Shown here: one piece after another, positions 45,836-55,213 of the stretch
How positions within the stretch are numbered: position 1 is the stretch's first letter
How the letters are laid out: each line of letters opens with the position of its first letter
DNA from: JACIWG01 sp049969935
Lineage (GTDB): Archaea; Thermoproteota; Nitrososphaeria; JACIWG01
DNA length: 64,000 nucleotides
Direction: 5' to 3'
Assembly (NCBI GenBank): GCA_049969935.1
Contig: JBMFNX010000001.1
Span: 80,891 to 144,890 of the forward strand
Program-made: the position numbers and the translations under genes
The notes under the pieces: model-generated
What the model was told of the DNA's origin: nothing
Database searches by the model: none
Seen by the model: only the letters and a program-made list of their open reading frames with translations

Positions 45836-46973
45836 GAAGTATTACTATGAAAATGTGTACAAAATCCAAGCCCCACAAAGATTGTCTGAACGAGAAATTG
45901 GTTATTTAACGTTCTATCCAGAGAAAATGATTAGACATATTAATTTAAGAAGTGAGGGTGAACTAAGAGCTCTTTTAATTCATGAAGCGCCAAAATCTGT
46001 TTACTATTCTTCAGCTTATTATGATGATCCCTCAGCTCCAATTAATGCTCGAATATGGAAAGGCGCTGATCTTATATTCGATATTGACCTAGATCATCTG
46101 ATAGTTAAGGAGGATTATATGATCTCCTTCACTTTGTGTAATAATTGCAAACTCTATTTCCCCGAAAGCAAGAACAAAAGGTGTCCTGCTTGCGGATCAG
46201 AAAAGATTACAGTAATAAATATTCCTACAAAAAAAGGGTTAGAACATGGTAAGGAAGAAATAGTAAGATTAATGGATATTCTTACAGAAGATTTTGGGCT
46301 TTCTAAAAAGGAAATAAAAATATACTTTTCAGGAAAAAGAGGTTACCATTTGACAGTTGAAAATTCATTATATGAAGATACAGATCAAACTTTCCGTATG
46401 GAACTATCTGATTATTTAACTCTTAATGGATTTAAAATATCAAATATTTTAAATCAAGATTATACTTTAAATGAGCTTTCTCAACTTTTCCCACTTCCTT
46501 ATGAAAAAGGGTGGTTAGGCCGGATCTCTAAATCTTTTTTTAAAGACATTTTAAATGCCCCCCTCCAAAGCCTAAACGAAAATTATCTTAGGGATATGTT
46601 ACAAAAATATTTTTCAACCGTAACACTTAAAGAACTACAATCTATTCTAGAAAAAATAATTGATAAGATAAAGATAAGAATAGATACGAACGTTACTACG
46701 GATATACATCGGATATTTAGAATGCCTGGAACTTTGCATGGAGAAACAGGTTTCATTAAAAAAGAAATTACAACAATTGAAAGTTTCTCTCCACTAGTTG
46801 ATGCAATTACATTCACCCAAGAACCAATTAAAGTACATGTACATTATGCACCAAAATTTGAGTTGAACGAACAAGTTTTTGGTCCTTATAAAAACCAAGA
46901 AATAATCCTTCCTGAGATGACCGCTGTTTTTCTCATATGCATGGGACTAGCTGAGCCATTAGATTATCCTTAA
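45798..46973 (+). CDS. priS: DNA primase catalytic small subunit
   Basis: PriS is the AEP-type primase that makes RNA or DNA primers. The catalytic acidic triplet is in LIFDIDLDHL (about 91-100). A zinc knuckle follows (CNNCKLYFPES ... CPACGSEK). The SGKRGYHLTVEN motif supplies the His, and RIFRMPGTLHGETG is the third conserved block. Its 391 residues are normal. It begins inside priL, and the GINS gene follows after 40 nt with a TATA-like ATTATTTAACTATAAAT between them. Confidence 0.96.
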   Translation: MERRENFLKKIFRKYYYENVYKIQAPQRLSEREIGYLTFYPEKMIRHINLRSEGELRALLIHEAPKSVYYSSAYYDDPSAPINARIWKGADLIFDIDLDHLIVKEDYMISFTLCNNCKLYFPESKNKRCPACGSEKITVINIPTKKGLEHGKEEIVRLMDILTEDFGLSKKEIKIYFSGKRGYHLTVENSLYEDTDQTFRMELSDYLTLNGFKISNILNQDYTLNELSQLFPLPYEKGWLGRISKSFFKDILNAPLQSLNENYLRDMLQKYFSTVTLKELQSILEKIIDKIKIRIDTNVTTDIHRIFRMPGTLHGETGFIKKEITTIESFSPLVDAITFTQEPIKVHVHYAPKFELNEQVFGPYKNQEIILPEMTAVFLICMGLAEPLDYP

Positions 46974-47013
46974 TTGAAATAAAAATTATTTAACTATAAA
47001 TTATGTCCTAATA

Positions 47014-47598
47014 ATGGTGCGCATGTCAATATCAGTTGAAATCAACCATCTTTATGAAGTGCTTTTAAATGAAATATTGAACAGCGACTTTACAAAATTA
47101 GATGAAAATTTTTTTAACGATATTGCATTATATTTCAAACAAAACAAAAATAACAATTCTTCTTCATCTACAATAAATTCGCTTCTAAACAAAGAAGAGA
47201 AAGCAATTATATTATCACTTATAAAAAAACTTATAGAAATAAGGTCAAGGAAGTTATTTTTGATTTCGTCTGAAAAATTAACTCTTTCTAATTTGACTTT
47301 AGAAGAACGTTTCTTATTTAATCAAATTATAAAATTCAAGCAAAAAACAGAAACTTTTCTCAAAAACATAGAAATGGGTAATATAAATAAGCTTGATGAG
47401 ATGCGAAAAAAGGTTATTAAAAGGACTGTCCTCGTTAAAGTTGAATCCGATATTCCTCCATTTATTGGAGTTGATTTAAAAAAATATGGACCATTAGAGC
47501 CAGAAGATGTAGCAGTTTTACCAAGTGGAAACATCGAACCATTTTTAAATAAGTTATCTATTAGCGGAGGGTGGGAAGAGGGTCTTGAAAATTCCTAA
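47014..47598 (+). CDS. gins51: GINS complex subunit (Gins51/Sld5-type)
   Basis: GINS joins MCM and GAN/Cdc45 in the replicative helicase. The helical A-domain covers residues 1-125. The small B-domain at the C-terminus reads VLVKVESDIPPFIGVDLKKY then GPLEPEDVAVLPSGN, the signature of archaeal Gins51. A-then-B order identifies the Sld5/Psf1 class. Its position right after priS is common in archaea. It overlaps the L44e start by 14 nt. Only one GINS gene is visible here, so a Gins23 partner may lie elsewhere or be absent. Confidence 0.9.
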   Translation: MVRMSISVEINHLYEVLLNEILNSDFTKLDENFFNDIALYFKQNKNNNSSSSTINSLLNKEEKAIILSLIKKLIEIRSRKLFLISSEKLTLSNLTLEERFLFNQIIKFKQKTETFLKNIEMGNINKLDEMRKKVIKRTVLVKVESDIPPFIGVDLKKYGPLEPEDVAVLPSGNIEPFLNKLSISGGWEEGLENS

Positions 47599-47866
47599 AG
47601 AAATTAGAACTTACTGTGCAAGATGTAAATCACATACTTTACATTCTGTATCAATTTATAAAAAAGGTCGGGAACGAAGATCATCAGCTGGTGCACGCCA
47701 TCATGAAAGAGATAAGAAAGGATATGGTGGACAAAAGTTCCCTGAACTTGTACGTACAGCTAAGACAACAAAAAAAGTTACCTTAAAACTTAAATGTAAA
47801 CAATGCAATTACATACACCATCGAGAAGGTGTACGTTTAAGAAAATCTGAAATAGTTGAAAGGTGA
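47585..47866 (+). CDS. rpl44e: Large ribosomal subunit protein eL42 (L44e)
   Basis: It has 93 residues with the L44e marks: zinc cysteines in TYCARCKSHTLH and KCKQCNYIH, and the GRERRSSAGARHHERDKKGY loop that reaches the tRNA E site. The start is TTG within the GINS end, with a strong GGAGGGTGGGAAGAGGG ribosome-binding tract just before it. It overlaps S27e at GTGA. Confidence 0.96.
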   Translation: MKIPKEIRTYCARCKSHTLHSVSIYKKGRERRSSAGARHHERDKKGYGGQKFPELVRTAKTTKKVTLKLKCKQCNYIHHREGVRLRKSEIVER

Positions 47867-48081
47867 CATTTAGATTGGCCAAAAAAGAAAAAATATTATT
47901 ACCAAAGCCAAAGAGTGCTTTTTATTTAGTAGAATGTCCCAATTGTAAGACCCAAAAAATAGTTTTTTCGCATTCAACAATAAACGTTAAATGCCCCTCA
48001 TGTAGTTCGATATTATGTGAAAGTACTGGAGGTAAAGCGGTAATAAAAGGTAATATAGTAAGAAGGCTAGACCAAGTTTAG
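47863..48081 (+). CDS. rps27e: Small ribosomal subunit protein eS27
   Basis: It is a zinc-ribbon ribosomal protein: VECPNCKTQKIVFSHS and VKCPSCSSILCESTGGKA give the C4 zinc site and the conserved GGKA end. The GTG start overlaps the L44e stop (GTGA), so translation is coupled. The in-frame TTG at 47875 (LAKKEK) is an alternative start closer to homologues. Confidence 0.95.
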   Translation: MTFRLAKKEKILLPKPKSAFYLVECPNCKTQKIVFSHSTINVKCPSCSSILCESTGGKAVIKGNIVRRLDQV

Positions 48082-48125
48082 ATAAATTTTTATTAATAAG
48101 AATTTCAATAATAAAGGGGATAAAA

Positions 48126-48872
48126 ATGTTCCTAGCAAGAAGTGAAAGCCCAGAAGAATGGAAAGCTGTATCCTTGGCAATTTCTACATTAGTTGAAGAA
48201 GCCACATTCGAAGCCACCCCTCAAGGAATAAATTTCCGAGGAATGGACCCCTCCCATATTGCTCTAATTGACCTGAATTGGCCTAACACTGCATTTGAGA
48301 AATACGAATGTTCTGAACCAATAAAAATAGGGGTGAAAATCGAGGATCTTGTTAAATTTATAAAAAGAGCATCTTCAAGAGACAAAGTAGAACTTGAAAT
48401 GAAGGAAAACACTCTTTTAATTAAACTATTTAATTCATATAAAAGAGAATATATTTTACACTTAATAGAACCATATAGCACTTCTACACCACTTCCAAAA
48501 ATACCACTAAATTCAAAAATTGTAATAAAGACAAAAGCTTTAGAAAAACTACTAGACGATATTCAAGTAGTTTCAGAAACAGTTACCCTAACAACAAACA
48601 AGGATCAACTTCTATTAGAAGGACAAGGTGATACAGGTGTTGCAAAAGTTATAGTTGACAAAACAAATGAAGATCTAATTTCCATTGATATAAAAGAAGA
48701 GAGTTCATCTACATACAGTTTACCACATTTAGTTGATATAATAAGTGCCCTTTCTACCGTATCGGAAAATGTTACACTCGAATATTCATCCAAAATGCCT
48801 ATTAAACTAAATTTTAAAATTGGCCCATATGGAATTGATTTAAATTATTACCTTGCACCAAGAATTGAATAA
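48126..48872 (+). CDS. pcn: Sliding clamp PCNA
   Basis: The trimeric DNA clamp holds PolD and other enzymes on DNA. Residues 1-120 and 125-248 are the two clamp halves. I see EATFEATPQGINFRGMDPSH near the start and an interdomain linker around LHLIEPYSTSTPLP. The C-terminal GPYGIDLNYYLAPRIE is typical. At 248 residues it is normal, and it is the only copy in the window. A GGGG tract 8 nt before ATG is its ribosome site. The DP2 PIP box would dock here. Confidence 0.95.
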   Translation: MFLARSESPEEWKAVSLAISTLVEEATFEATPQGINFRGMDPSHIALIDLNWPNTAFEKYECSEPIKIGVKIEDLVKFIKRASSRDKVELEMKENTLLIKLFNSYKREYILHLIEPYSTSTPLPKIPLNSKIVIKTKALEKLLDDIQVVSETVTLTTNKDQLLLEGQGDTGVAKVIVDKTNEDLISIDIKEESSSTYSLPHLVDIISALSTVSENVTLEYSSKMPIKLNFKIGPYGIDLNYYLAPRIE

Positions 48873-48943
48873 ATAGCCTTATAGTAGCTATAAAGGTTAG
48901 AAAAGTTATAACCAACTCATCTTTACCCTTCTATGATTTAATT

Positions 48944-49732
48944 ATGCCAAAAAAGGATTTTCAATTACCAGAAGAGGGTGAAGTTGTCTTAGCTACTGTA
49001 ACAGAAATAACACCCTATGGTGCTTATGTCACATTAGATGAATATGGTGGTATTCATGGCTTTCTTCACGTATCTGAAATATCATCAGGATGGGTTAAAC
49101 ATATTGATAGATATGTAAAAGAAAATCAGAAAATTATTCTAAAGGTTATAAGGGTTGATAAAGTTAGACGAGAAGTCGACCTTTCCTTACGCCAGTTAAC
49201 AGAAGAAGAACGAAGAAATAAATTGATTCTAATAAAGAAAGAGGAAAAAAGTAGAAGTGTTCTAAAGAAAGTTGCCTTAGACCTACAGATTCCTGAGCAA
49301 ATTTTACAAAGTTATATTGAAAAAATCTTAGAAGAGTATACTTCACTATATTCTATGATTGACGTCTTATTGCAAAAGGGGCCTTCAATTTTAACAAAAA
49401 TTTCCCTTCCAGAAGACTTCTCCCAAAAAGTGTACGAGGTTGCAAAAGAGAAACTTTCTCCCCCTCCAGTAGTTGTAAATGAAATAATACAAATCACTTC
49501 TACTGCCCCCAATGGATTAGATATAATTAAACAGGTTCTAGGTTCGGCTATCATTCTAAAAAATGAAAATAATATATCCGTAAGCATTAAATATGTTGGT
49601 GCACCAAATTATCGCCTATCTCTTTCAGCACCAAATTATAAGATTGCCGAACACTTCTTAAAACAAGTTAACGATTTACTCCAAAAGGAAGCTAAAAAAA
49701 ATAGATGTGAACTTCAAATAAAAAGGGTTTGA
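48944..49732 (+). CDS. eif2a: Translation initiation factor aIF2 alpha
   Basis: This subunit of the factor that brings Met-tRNAi to the ribosome starts with an S1 OB domain: GEVVLATVTEITPYGAYVTL, then GGIHGFLHVSEISSGWVKHI. A helical middle follows, and a C-terminal alpha-beta domain (VSIKYVGAPNYRLSLSAPNY) binds the gamma subunit. The 262 residues are normal. It is followed after 11 nt by nop10, the usual archaeal gene pair. Confidence 0.96.
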   Translation: MPKKDFQLPEEGEVVLATVTEITPYGAYVTLDEYGGIHGFLHVSEISSGWVKHIDRYVKENQKIILKVIRVDKVRREVDLSLRQLTEEERRNKLILIKKEEKSRSVLKKVALDLQIPEQILQSYIEKILEEYTSLYSMIDVLLQKGPSILTKISLPEDFSQKVYEVAKEKLSPPPVVVNEIIQITSTAPNGLDIIKQVLGSAIILKNENNISVSIKYVGAPNYRLSLSAPNYKIAEHFLKQVNDLLQKEAKKNRCELQIKRV

Positions 49733-49743
49733 AGTGAGTAAAA

Positions 49744-49893
49744 ATGAAATCATTACTAAAAAAGTGTCCTAAATGTCTATTATATACATTAAAAGATTTA
49801 TGTCCAAAATGTGGTTCTCAGACAATTTCTCCTCATCCACCTAAATTTTCTCCCGATGATAAATATGCATACTTAAAAAGTTTAATACGGTAA
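49744..49893 (+). CDS. nop10: H/ACA ribonucleoprotein protein Nop10
   Basis: This 49-residue protein was found by reading the gap after aIF2-alpha. It begins MKSLLKKCPKCLLYTL, continues LCPKCGSQTISPHPPKFSPD and ends near YAYLKSLIR. The zinc ribbon and the HPPKFSPDDKY tail are diagnostic of archaeal Nop10, which supports pseudouridine synthase Cbf5 in guide-RNA complexes. GAAGTGAG lies just before the ATG. It overlaps no other gene. Confidence 0.95.
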   Translation: MKSLLKKCPKCLLYTLKDLCPKCGSQTISPHPPKFSPDDKYAYLKSLIR

Positions 49894-49906
49894 TACCCCT
49901 TACATG

Positions 49907-51985
49907 TTATAGCTTGACTTTATAGATAAGTACCTGTAGATAGGAGTTAAAGGATGACTTGTATACTAACTCAAAATAGGGGTCACCGGTTTCACCAATC
50001 TTCTGATAATAGTAGTAAACTGTTATTATCTGATTACCATATTGTGCTTGAGTTGGGAACCATGGAAGCATTTTTCCTAAAAGTGTTTTTTCCCAAAAAT
50101 ATTCTGTAGGTTGATTACTACTTTCATTGTAGTATTTTTTCTCATCCAATCCAGCAATCCTCGCCATCCAAGGGAATTTACTCTCATCTCCTCCCCCTCC
50201 TATCCAATACACTCCTTGCTGAATTTGTTGTCCAACAGTGAATACGACAACATATATATTGTTTTTTCCAGGTGCAAGTTCCTTTATCATACTTATAGCC
50301 TCTGTTTCATTTGATAGAAACATTTTACCCACCAACGCTATTTTTGTTGAATTTAATGTCGCATTATCAACTAGAGTTGTTCTATTGCCTATGACTCGTA
50401 TCCAATATCCATAGTCCCACCAAGAAATAATAACAGAATCTTCAGGTGTTCGATCATGGATAAATGATAATGCATCTATCCAGTCGTTGCTTATGACTTT
50501 AAATGCGGTAGAGCCCGTAACAAGAGATACAGGTTGATCTGCATAGCGAATCCATATGCCACAGTTGAAGACCATAATGATCAAAAAGAAGGCAATAAAA
50601 ACTAACTTAAAACTAGTATTAGTGTTTTCCAAACCCTTCTTTTTTAAAGAAAATCTAGAAGACTGTGAAAGTAATGTTCTTATAATAACTAGTATTCCGA
50701 CACCGCCCAAAATTGATAGACTAAACGTTAAATAAATCATTAATCTACCGAAAGAAGCAGCAAAATATAAAGCGGTTATTGCAATAATTATTGCAGAAAA
50801 TTTTTTAATTTCAATGTTTTTGAGAATATAATAGATACTGAATCCACTAAAAAATAGTGTGATGGAGAAAAAGGTGAAGTATTCAACAGCTGTTGATGAA
50901 GCATGCTCTGCAACTGATTCAACAAGCGGTTCATGTGATATCTCAAATGGAAGGATGACAGAAAAATATCTTGCAGTCAGTGTTCCTATTGCACCAAAGC
51001 TAACCAAAACTAAGCCTAGTAGAACAGCTGTTAAGACTGAATAAATCTTATCTTCAATCTTTATTTCTTTTCTCTCCTCTTTAAGCATCAAAAAAAAGCA
51101 ACTTAATATTCCAATATATATTACAAGATTTGCTGGATTAACGATAACCATATAACCCGGCTTCTTAAAAATCATACTAACAAGCAAATTCCATATGGTT
51201 AAAACTATTGTATGCTCAAAAAATACTTTATAAGATCTAACAAAAAATAATGAAGCCAAAACTAGAATTCCCAGAGTCCCCACAAAATACATTGCTCCCC
51301 CCCAAATTGTCATAGAAAGCCCCAACAAAATTCCAGCAACTGAAGTTTCAACTAAACTTTTAATAGAAACATTCTCTTTCTCAACAATTTTCAAAAATAA
51401 AATAAAGACCACTATGCCAAAAAGATAGGCTAGAGGTTCAGTATCCCACCATCCAAACGAATCACGCGATATTAACGGTGGCGATAGAGCAGAAAATAAT
51501 CCTGCAAAAATTCCTACAGCCTCTCCGCCTATTTCTTTTCCTAAAAAGTAGATTGCTAACGAAATTAATCCACCAGTAACAACTGGTAGTAAAACCAAGA
51601 AATCATATAAGCTAATATTCAGCTGAAGAATGTTCCTGGAAAAAAGGTATAAGAAGGCACCTAAATAATGGAGCCCACTAAAGGAGGTTGAAGCCACATC
51701 CCTACCTTCAGGATACCATGCCATTTTGTCTATCCAATTAAAATAGTCAAATATACCGGCAAATCCATTTTTATCAAAACTTTTTACAATATATTCAGTA
51801 GACATATACTGGAAGTATGGGTCAAACTCGTTAAGATAGAATCCATATTGAGCAGAAAGTAATCTTACACCGACAGCTAAAATAAATATTAATGTGAGAG
51901 AATAAATAAGCAGCATTTTCTCTCTTTTCAAAAGAGGTCTTGCAAGTGTTCTTTGAGTGGTGAAAAATTTTATTATAGTGCTCAT
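49907..51985 (-). CDS. aglB: Oligosaccharyltransferase AglB/Stt3
   Basis: AglB moves a lipid-linked glycan onto Asn of secreted proteins. Thirteen or so membrane helices fill residues 20-480. The first loop has EFDPYFQYMSTEYIV and the second GWWDTEPLAYLFG, both with catalytic acids. The acceptor-site motif SWWDYGYWIRV opens the C-terminal outer domain. I choose ATG 51985 because GGGTGGAG lies directly before it; GTG 51994 is the longer form. A decayed IS ends about 55 bp upstream, so the promoter region is short and contains the dyad TATAACA/TGTTATA (51997-52015). Confidence 0.94.
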   Translation of the reverse strand: MSTIIKFFTTQRTLARPLLKREKMLLIYSLTLIFILAVGVRLLSAQYGFYLNEFDPYFQYMSTEYIVKSFDKNGFAGIFDYFNWIDKMAWYPEGRDVASTSFSGLHYLGAFLYLFSRNILQLNISLYDFLVLLPVVTGGLISLAIYFLGKEIGGEAVGIFAGLFSALSPPLISRDSFGWWDTEPLAYLFGIVVFILFLKIVEKENVSIKSLVETSVAGILLGLSMTIWGGAMYFVGTLGILVLASLFFVRSYKVFFEHTIVLTIWNLLVSMIFKKPGYMVIVNPANLVIYIGILSCFFLMLKEERKEIKIEDKIYSVLTAVLLGLVLVSFGAIGTLTARYFSVILPFEISHEPLVESVAEHASSTAVEYFTFFSITLFFSGFSIYYILKNIEIKKFSAIIIAITALYFAASFGRLMIYLTFSLSILGGVGILVIIRTLLSQSSRFSLKKKGLENTNTSFKLVFIAFFLIIMVFNCGIWIRYADQPVSLVTGSTAFKVISNDWIDALSFIHDRTPEDSVIISWWDYGYWIRVIGNRTTLVDNATLNSTKIALVGKMFLSNETEAISMIKELAPGKNNIYVVVFTVGQQIQQGVYWIGGGGDESKFPWMARIAGLDEKKYYNESSNQPTEYFWEKTLLGKMLPWFPTQAQYGNQIITVYYYYQKIGETGDPYFELVYKSSFNSYLQVLIYKVKL

Positions 51986-52039
51986 GTGCTCCACCCTATA
52001 ACAAAAAATGTTATAAAGTTAAAGTTTTTTCTTTTACAT

Positions 52040-53024
52040 TGCTGTGTTGAATAACTGTTTTGTATGGTGTTTTTGTTTGTTGTTTCTTTATGGGTTTATT
52101 TTTGTGAATAGGTTGTAGGTTGTGGCTTTGAGTAGTAGTTCGTTGGTTATGTTGTTCCATTTGGTTGATGTTATGTGTTCTCTGAAGGTTCTTTTGAGTG
52201 CTGATATTGCTGATTCTGCTATCCATCTTAATGTGTAGTTGTGCTTCTTCTTCCATAGCTTTGGGTCTTTGAGCTGCTCTATTGCTGTGACCTTTCTTGG
52301 CATGCATCCTCTGGCTTTTGTTGACGTGTTCTTTCTCACCTTTATACAAGGTTCTATGTTTCTCTCATGTAGGTATGTGATCTTTTGTATCGTATGCTCC
52401 TATAACCTTAGTAGCTTCAGCCTTCTTTGATGCATCCTCTACCAGTGGTTTGAGCATCATCCCCAGTATCCTCCTTTGTTACTTTCATGGATACTATCTG
52501 CTTACTCTTCACATCAACAGCTAGATGGATTTTTATGAACCCTCTTCTAACACCCCACTTACTCCTGATCCACTCACCCCTATTAGCTACCTTAACACCA
52601 GATGAATCAACAGCTATAATCACATCCTCCTTGATCGATGGGTTGAGGTCAACATTCATCCTCGAAACCCTCCACCATATCGTAGTATAATCAAGGAGCC
52701 TTCAAACCATCAACATATGCAACTAAAGCCCTAACAAACCCCTCAAGCTGCCTAAAAGGTAGAAGATAAGCATGCAATATAGCTAAAAGCTTCATAAACG
52801 ATTCAGGGTATCTGAATCTTGCACCCTCCTTACCATCATTCATAGCATCAACCTCACTAGACCAGCTAGATACAAAGCCCATATCTAAGAGGATCTCACC
52901 CCTCCTGACAAGAGCCTCATTATAACCACTCCAATTTCTTGCAGAAGACATACCAACCAAATAGCAAAAACCAAACATTAAACACAAAAACAATAGACAA
53001 ACAAGCCAGTTATTCAACACACCA
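52040..53024 (-). mobile_element. Decayed IS5-family insertion sequence
   Basis: Inverted ends TGCTGTGTTGAATAACTG (52040-52057) and TGGTGTGTTGAATAACTG (53007-53024, inverted) enclose 985 bp. The TTGTTGAATAA-like core is the terminal motif of the IS903-like group of IS5. No clear target duplication is seen. The transposase inside is split over several frames. It lies between aglB and the beta-helix gene and marks the start of the accessory right end of the window. Confidence 0.85.
52088..52951 (-). pseudogene. Frameshifted DDE transposase (IS5 family)
   Basis: The reading starts SSARNWSGYNEALVRRGEIL, typical of IS5. It leaves the frame near 52693 and resumes DYTTIWWRVSRMNVDLN with first catalytic Asp in IAVDSSGVKV. 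It shifts again near 52450, gives KVIGAYDTKDHIPT (second Asp), meets a stop, and ends in a third frame with RWIAESAISALKRTF (catalytic Glu). The catalytic triad is therefore recognisable but cannot be translated as one chain. The element can move only if helped by another copy. Confidence 0.88.
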
Positions 53025-53081
53025 TTAAAAACAAAATTTTTTTATATTACATAAGAGATCATTTCTTGTGGCGGCTCCAGT

Positions 53082-54329
53082 TTGAGGTACTTGAGAATCT
53101 GTTTAATCGTACTCCTTTGCACGGCCATGATATTTACATTCTTTCAAGCGCACGCTCAGACGGGTAAAATTGTGTATGTTCCAGACAGTTTTCCAACAAT
53201 ACAGGCTGCAGTCAATGCAGCATCACCAGGGACAACGATAGTTGTAAGAGATGGAACATATAGGGAGAACATTGTTGTTGAAGAGAAAAATGATCTAGTT
53301 ATAAGGTCAGAACATGGGCCGAAAAACACAATAATATGTAATACTGGAGAAGCTAGTGACGCATTCATCATCGAATTGACTGCATGCACAAATATTGTTC
53401 TACAAGGTTTCACAATAGTTAATGACAAAGACCTAGTGGCTCACGGAATAAAAATAATGTCAGACAAGGTGAACGTTACAAACAATATTATAAGGGGACC
53501 TAACATTAACACGGCAGTAGTCGTTGACACATGTAGGCGGATAATGTTAGAAAACAATACCTTCAGAGAAACTTTCAACGGCATACAAGTCGACCGCTCA
53601 AGTTATTGCATGATCAGAGCCAATCTAATAATCGGCATGAACAATTACGGAATACATCTTAGACACAACAACGACCATAACATGATAGACCATAATATTA
53701 TTTCATCAATACAAAGCACCACTCCACAGATTGTTGCCGCTGGAATAATAATAGACAGCGATTGGAACAGTAAGATAACATTTAACAGTATAGTCGGCTG
53801 CCAAGTAGGTATAACGGTAAATTCTCCAGGAGAATCGATCTACTTAAACCAGTTTGTGGATAACGGCAAACATATTTCAATCCAGATGGCTAACACGACA
53901 TGGAATTCAAGCCCACTAGACTACATTTACGATGGGAAAAAGTTTCATGGCCCTTTAGGAAACTATTGGGACGATTATAAGGGTGTTGACCAGAACCATG
54001 ACGGAGTAGGAGATACGCCATACAAGATTTCTGAAGCGCAAGTAGACAACTATCCTCTAATGGAACCAATCAATTCCTATACAATAATATCGTCTACTAC
54101 ACAAACTTCGACCACAACATCTACAACATCACCTAAAACAAGCACTTCAACCACGCAAACGATAACGTCTACAGCATCAACTACACATACAACATCATCC
54201 TATACCACTACATCCACGGTTCCAACAACTTCAGGGCCTCCGATTGAAGTTCTAATTATTGCAGTTATATTATTGTTGGCTATAGTCTTAGCAATAATAT
54301 TATATGCACGGAGTAGGAAAAGAGTGTAA
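53082..54329 (+). CDS. Secreted, anchored right-handed beta-helix protein
   Basis: A signal peptide (about 1-25, ending AHAQTG) precedes a NosD/CASH-type beta helix with repeats like NIVLQGFTIVND, VNVTNNIIRGPN, IMLENNTFRET and HNMIDHNIISS. GNYWDDYKGVDQNHDGVGDT is a common end block of such proteins. A Ser/Thr-rich linker of about 60 residues (330-390), a likely O-glycan region, and a last membrane helix with RSRKRV follow. It would be displayed on the cell surface, binding or cutting polysaccharide. Many NxS/T sites are present for AglB. Start is TTG. Confidence 0.87.
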   Translation: MRYLRICLIVLLCTAMIFTFFQAHAQTGKIVYVPDSFPTIQAAVNAASPGTTIVVRDGTYRENIVVEEKNDLVIRSEHGPKNTIICNTGEASDAFIIELTACTNIVLQGFTIVNDKDLVAHGIKIMSDKVNVTNNIIRGPNINTAVVVDTCRRIMLENNTFRETFNGIQVDRSSYCMIRANLIIGMNNYGIHLRHNNDHNMIDHNIISSIQSTTPQIVAAGIIIDSDWNSKITFNSIVGCQVGITVNSPGESIYLNQFVDNGKHISIQMANTTWNSSPLDYIYDGKKFHGPLGNYWDDYKGVDQNHDGVGDTPYKISEAQVDNYPLMEPINSYTIISSTTQTSTTTSTTSPKTSTSTTQTITSTASTTHTTSSYTTTSTVPTTSGPPIEVLIIAVILLLAIVLAIILYARSRKRV

Positions 54330-54444
54330 TTATCATGGCATCCCCCTTTTTATTGGCAAATAAAATAAATGGCTGCTTGGGAACATATAGGAATAATTTT
54401 GTCAAACTTATGTTTAAATAGAAGATTTTGTAAAATCATGTCAT

Positions 54445-54831
54445 ATGACACACCTTGAAGAGGTGAAGATTTTGAGGAGAAGGGCAAAGGCTTTCTATGG
54501 TAAGGCCCTAGACAGTTTAAATAGTGGAGATTATGATTTAGCTTCATTTCTTTCAGAGCAGGCGGTCCAATTACATCTTAAATCCATTTTATTAGAGGAA
54601 TTAGGTGAATATCCTAGAACCCATTCTATTTCATACTTGTTTTCCATAATTAGTAAAATATCTGGATACAATAATCTTATAAAATTTTTTGAAGATAATA
54701 GGATGCAGTTCCGTCTTATGGAGGATGCGTATATATCTTCAAGATACTTAATAAGAGAATATACAAGGGATGAGGCTCAAATGTTGTTAGATTTAGCTAA
54801 GGAGGTTCTAAGGTATGGAAAAATATATTGA
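54445..54831 (+). CDS. HEPN-domain protein (likely toxin of HEPN/MNT pair)
   Basis: This 128-residue four-helix protein begins LRRRAKAFYGKALDSLNSGD then YDLASFLSEQAVQLHLKS, the HEPN helix pattern. A conserved-type PRTHSISYL segment (R-T-H) follows at about 57-65. HEPN proteins of this size are ribonucleases or are modified by a partner nucleotidyltransferase. The next gene overlaps it by 17 nt and encodes just such a partner. A TATA-like TTATGTTTAAATAG lies about 30 nt upstream. Confidence 0.85.
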   Translation: MTHLEEVKILRRRAKAFYGKALDSLNSGDYDLASFLSEQAVQLHLKSILLEELGEYPRTHSISYLFSIISKISGYNNLIKFFEDNRMQFRLMEDAYISSRYLIREYTRDEAQMLLDLAKEVLRYGKIY

Positions 54832-55159
54832 CACCTTAATTGAGAGGGCAAAAATGGTTAGGGAGTGGAGAAAATATATTCCAAAGTTGGTTAAAGCAAT
54901 AGAGGAAAAGGTTCCCGATGCAAAGATTTACGTTTTTGGAAGTGCTGTAAAAGGTGAAGCTGTCGCAGGAAGCGACATAGACATTTTAATAGTTTCTAAA
55001 AGTTTTCCAGAAAGCAATATTAGAAGGGCTGAAATAAAGGTGGAGATAGAAAAGCTTGCTGGACTACCATACTATCATCCATTTGAATTCCATTTAGCTG
55101 ACGAAAGCGAGCAGAAATGGTATTTTGATAGAGTCAAAGAGTTAGAGAGTATAAATTAA
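54815..55159 (+). CDS. MNT-type minimal nucleotidyltransferase (likely antitoxin)
   Basis: The 114-residue protein carries the minimal nucleotidyltransferase motif VFGSAVKGEAVAGSDIDIL (GS...GSDxD) and a later Glu/His segment YYHPFEFHLADE. In HEPN/MNT systems this enzyme neutralises the HEPN partner, in known cases by adding AMP to it. Overlap with the upstream gene shows joint translation. The pair is probably a stability or defence module gained by transfer. Confidence 0.88.
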   Translation: MEKYIDTLIERAKMVREWRKYIPKLVKAIEEKVPDAKIYVFGSAVKGEAVAGSDIDILIVSKSFPESNIRRAEIKVEIEKLAGLPYYHPFEFHLADESEQKWYFDRVKELESIN

Positions 55160-55213
55160 AAATAAAGTGTTCTAAACCATTTTATACCTTAATTTTTGTG
55201 CTCACAAAGTTTA

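Noticed and set aside
52011..52349. 112-codon minus-strand frame overlapping the IS.
   Set aside because: It is an out-of-frame reading of the transposase end; the frame with the DDE glutamate (RWIAESAISALKRTF) is the coding one.
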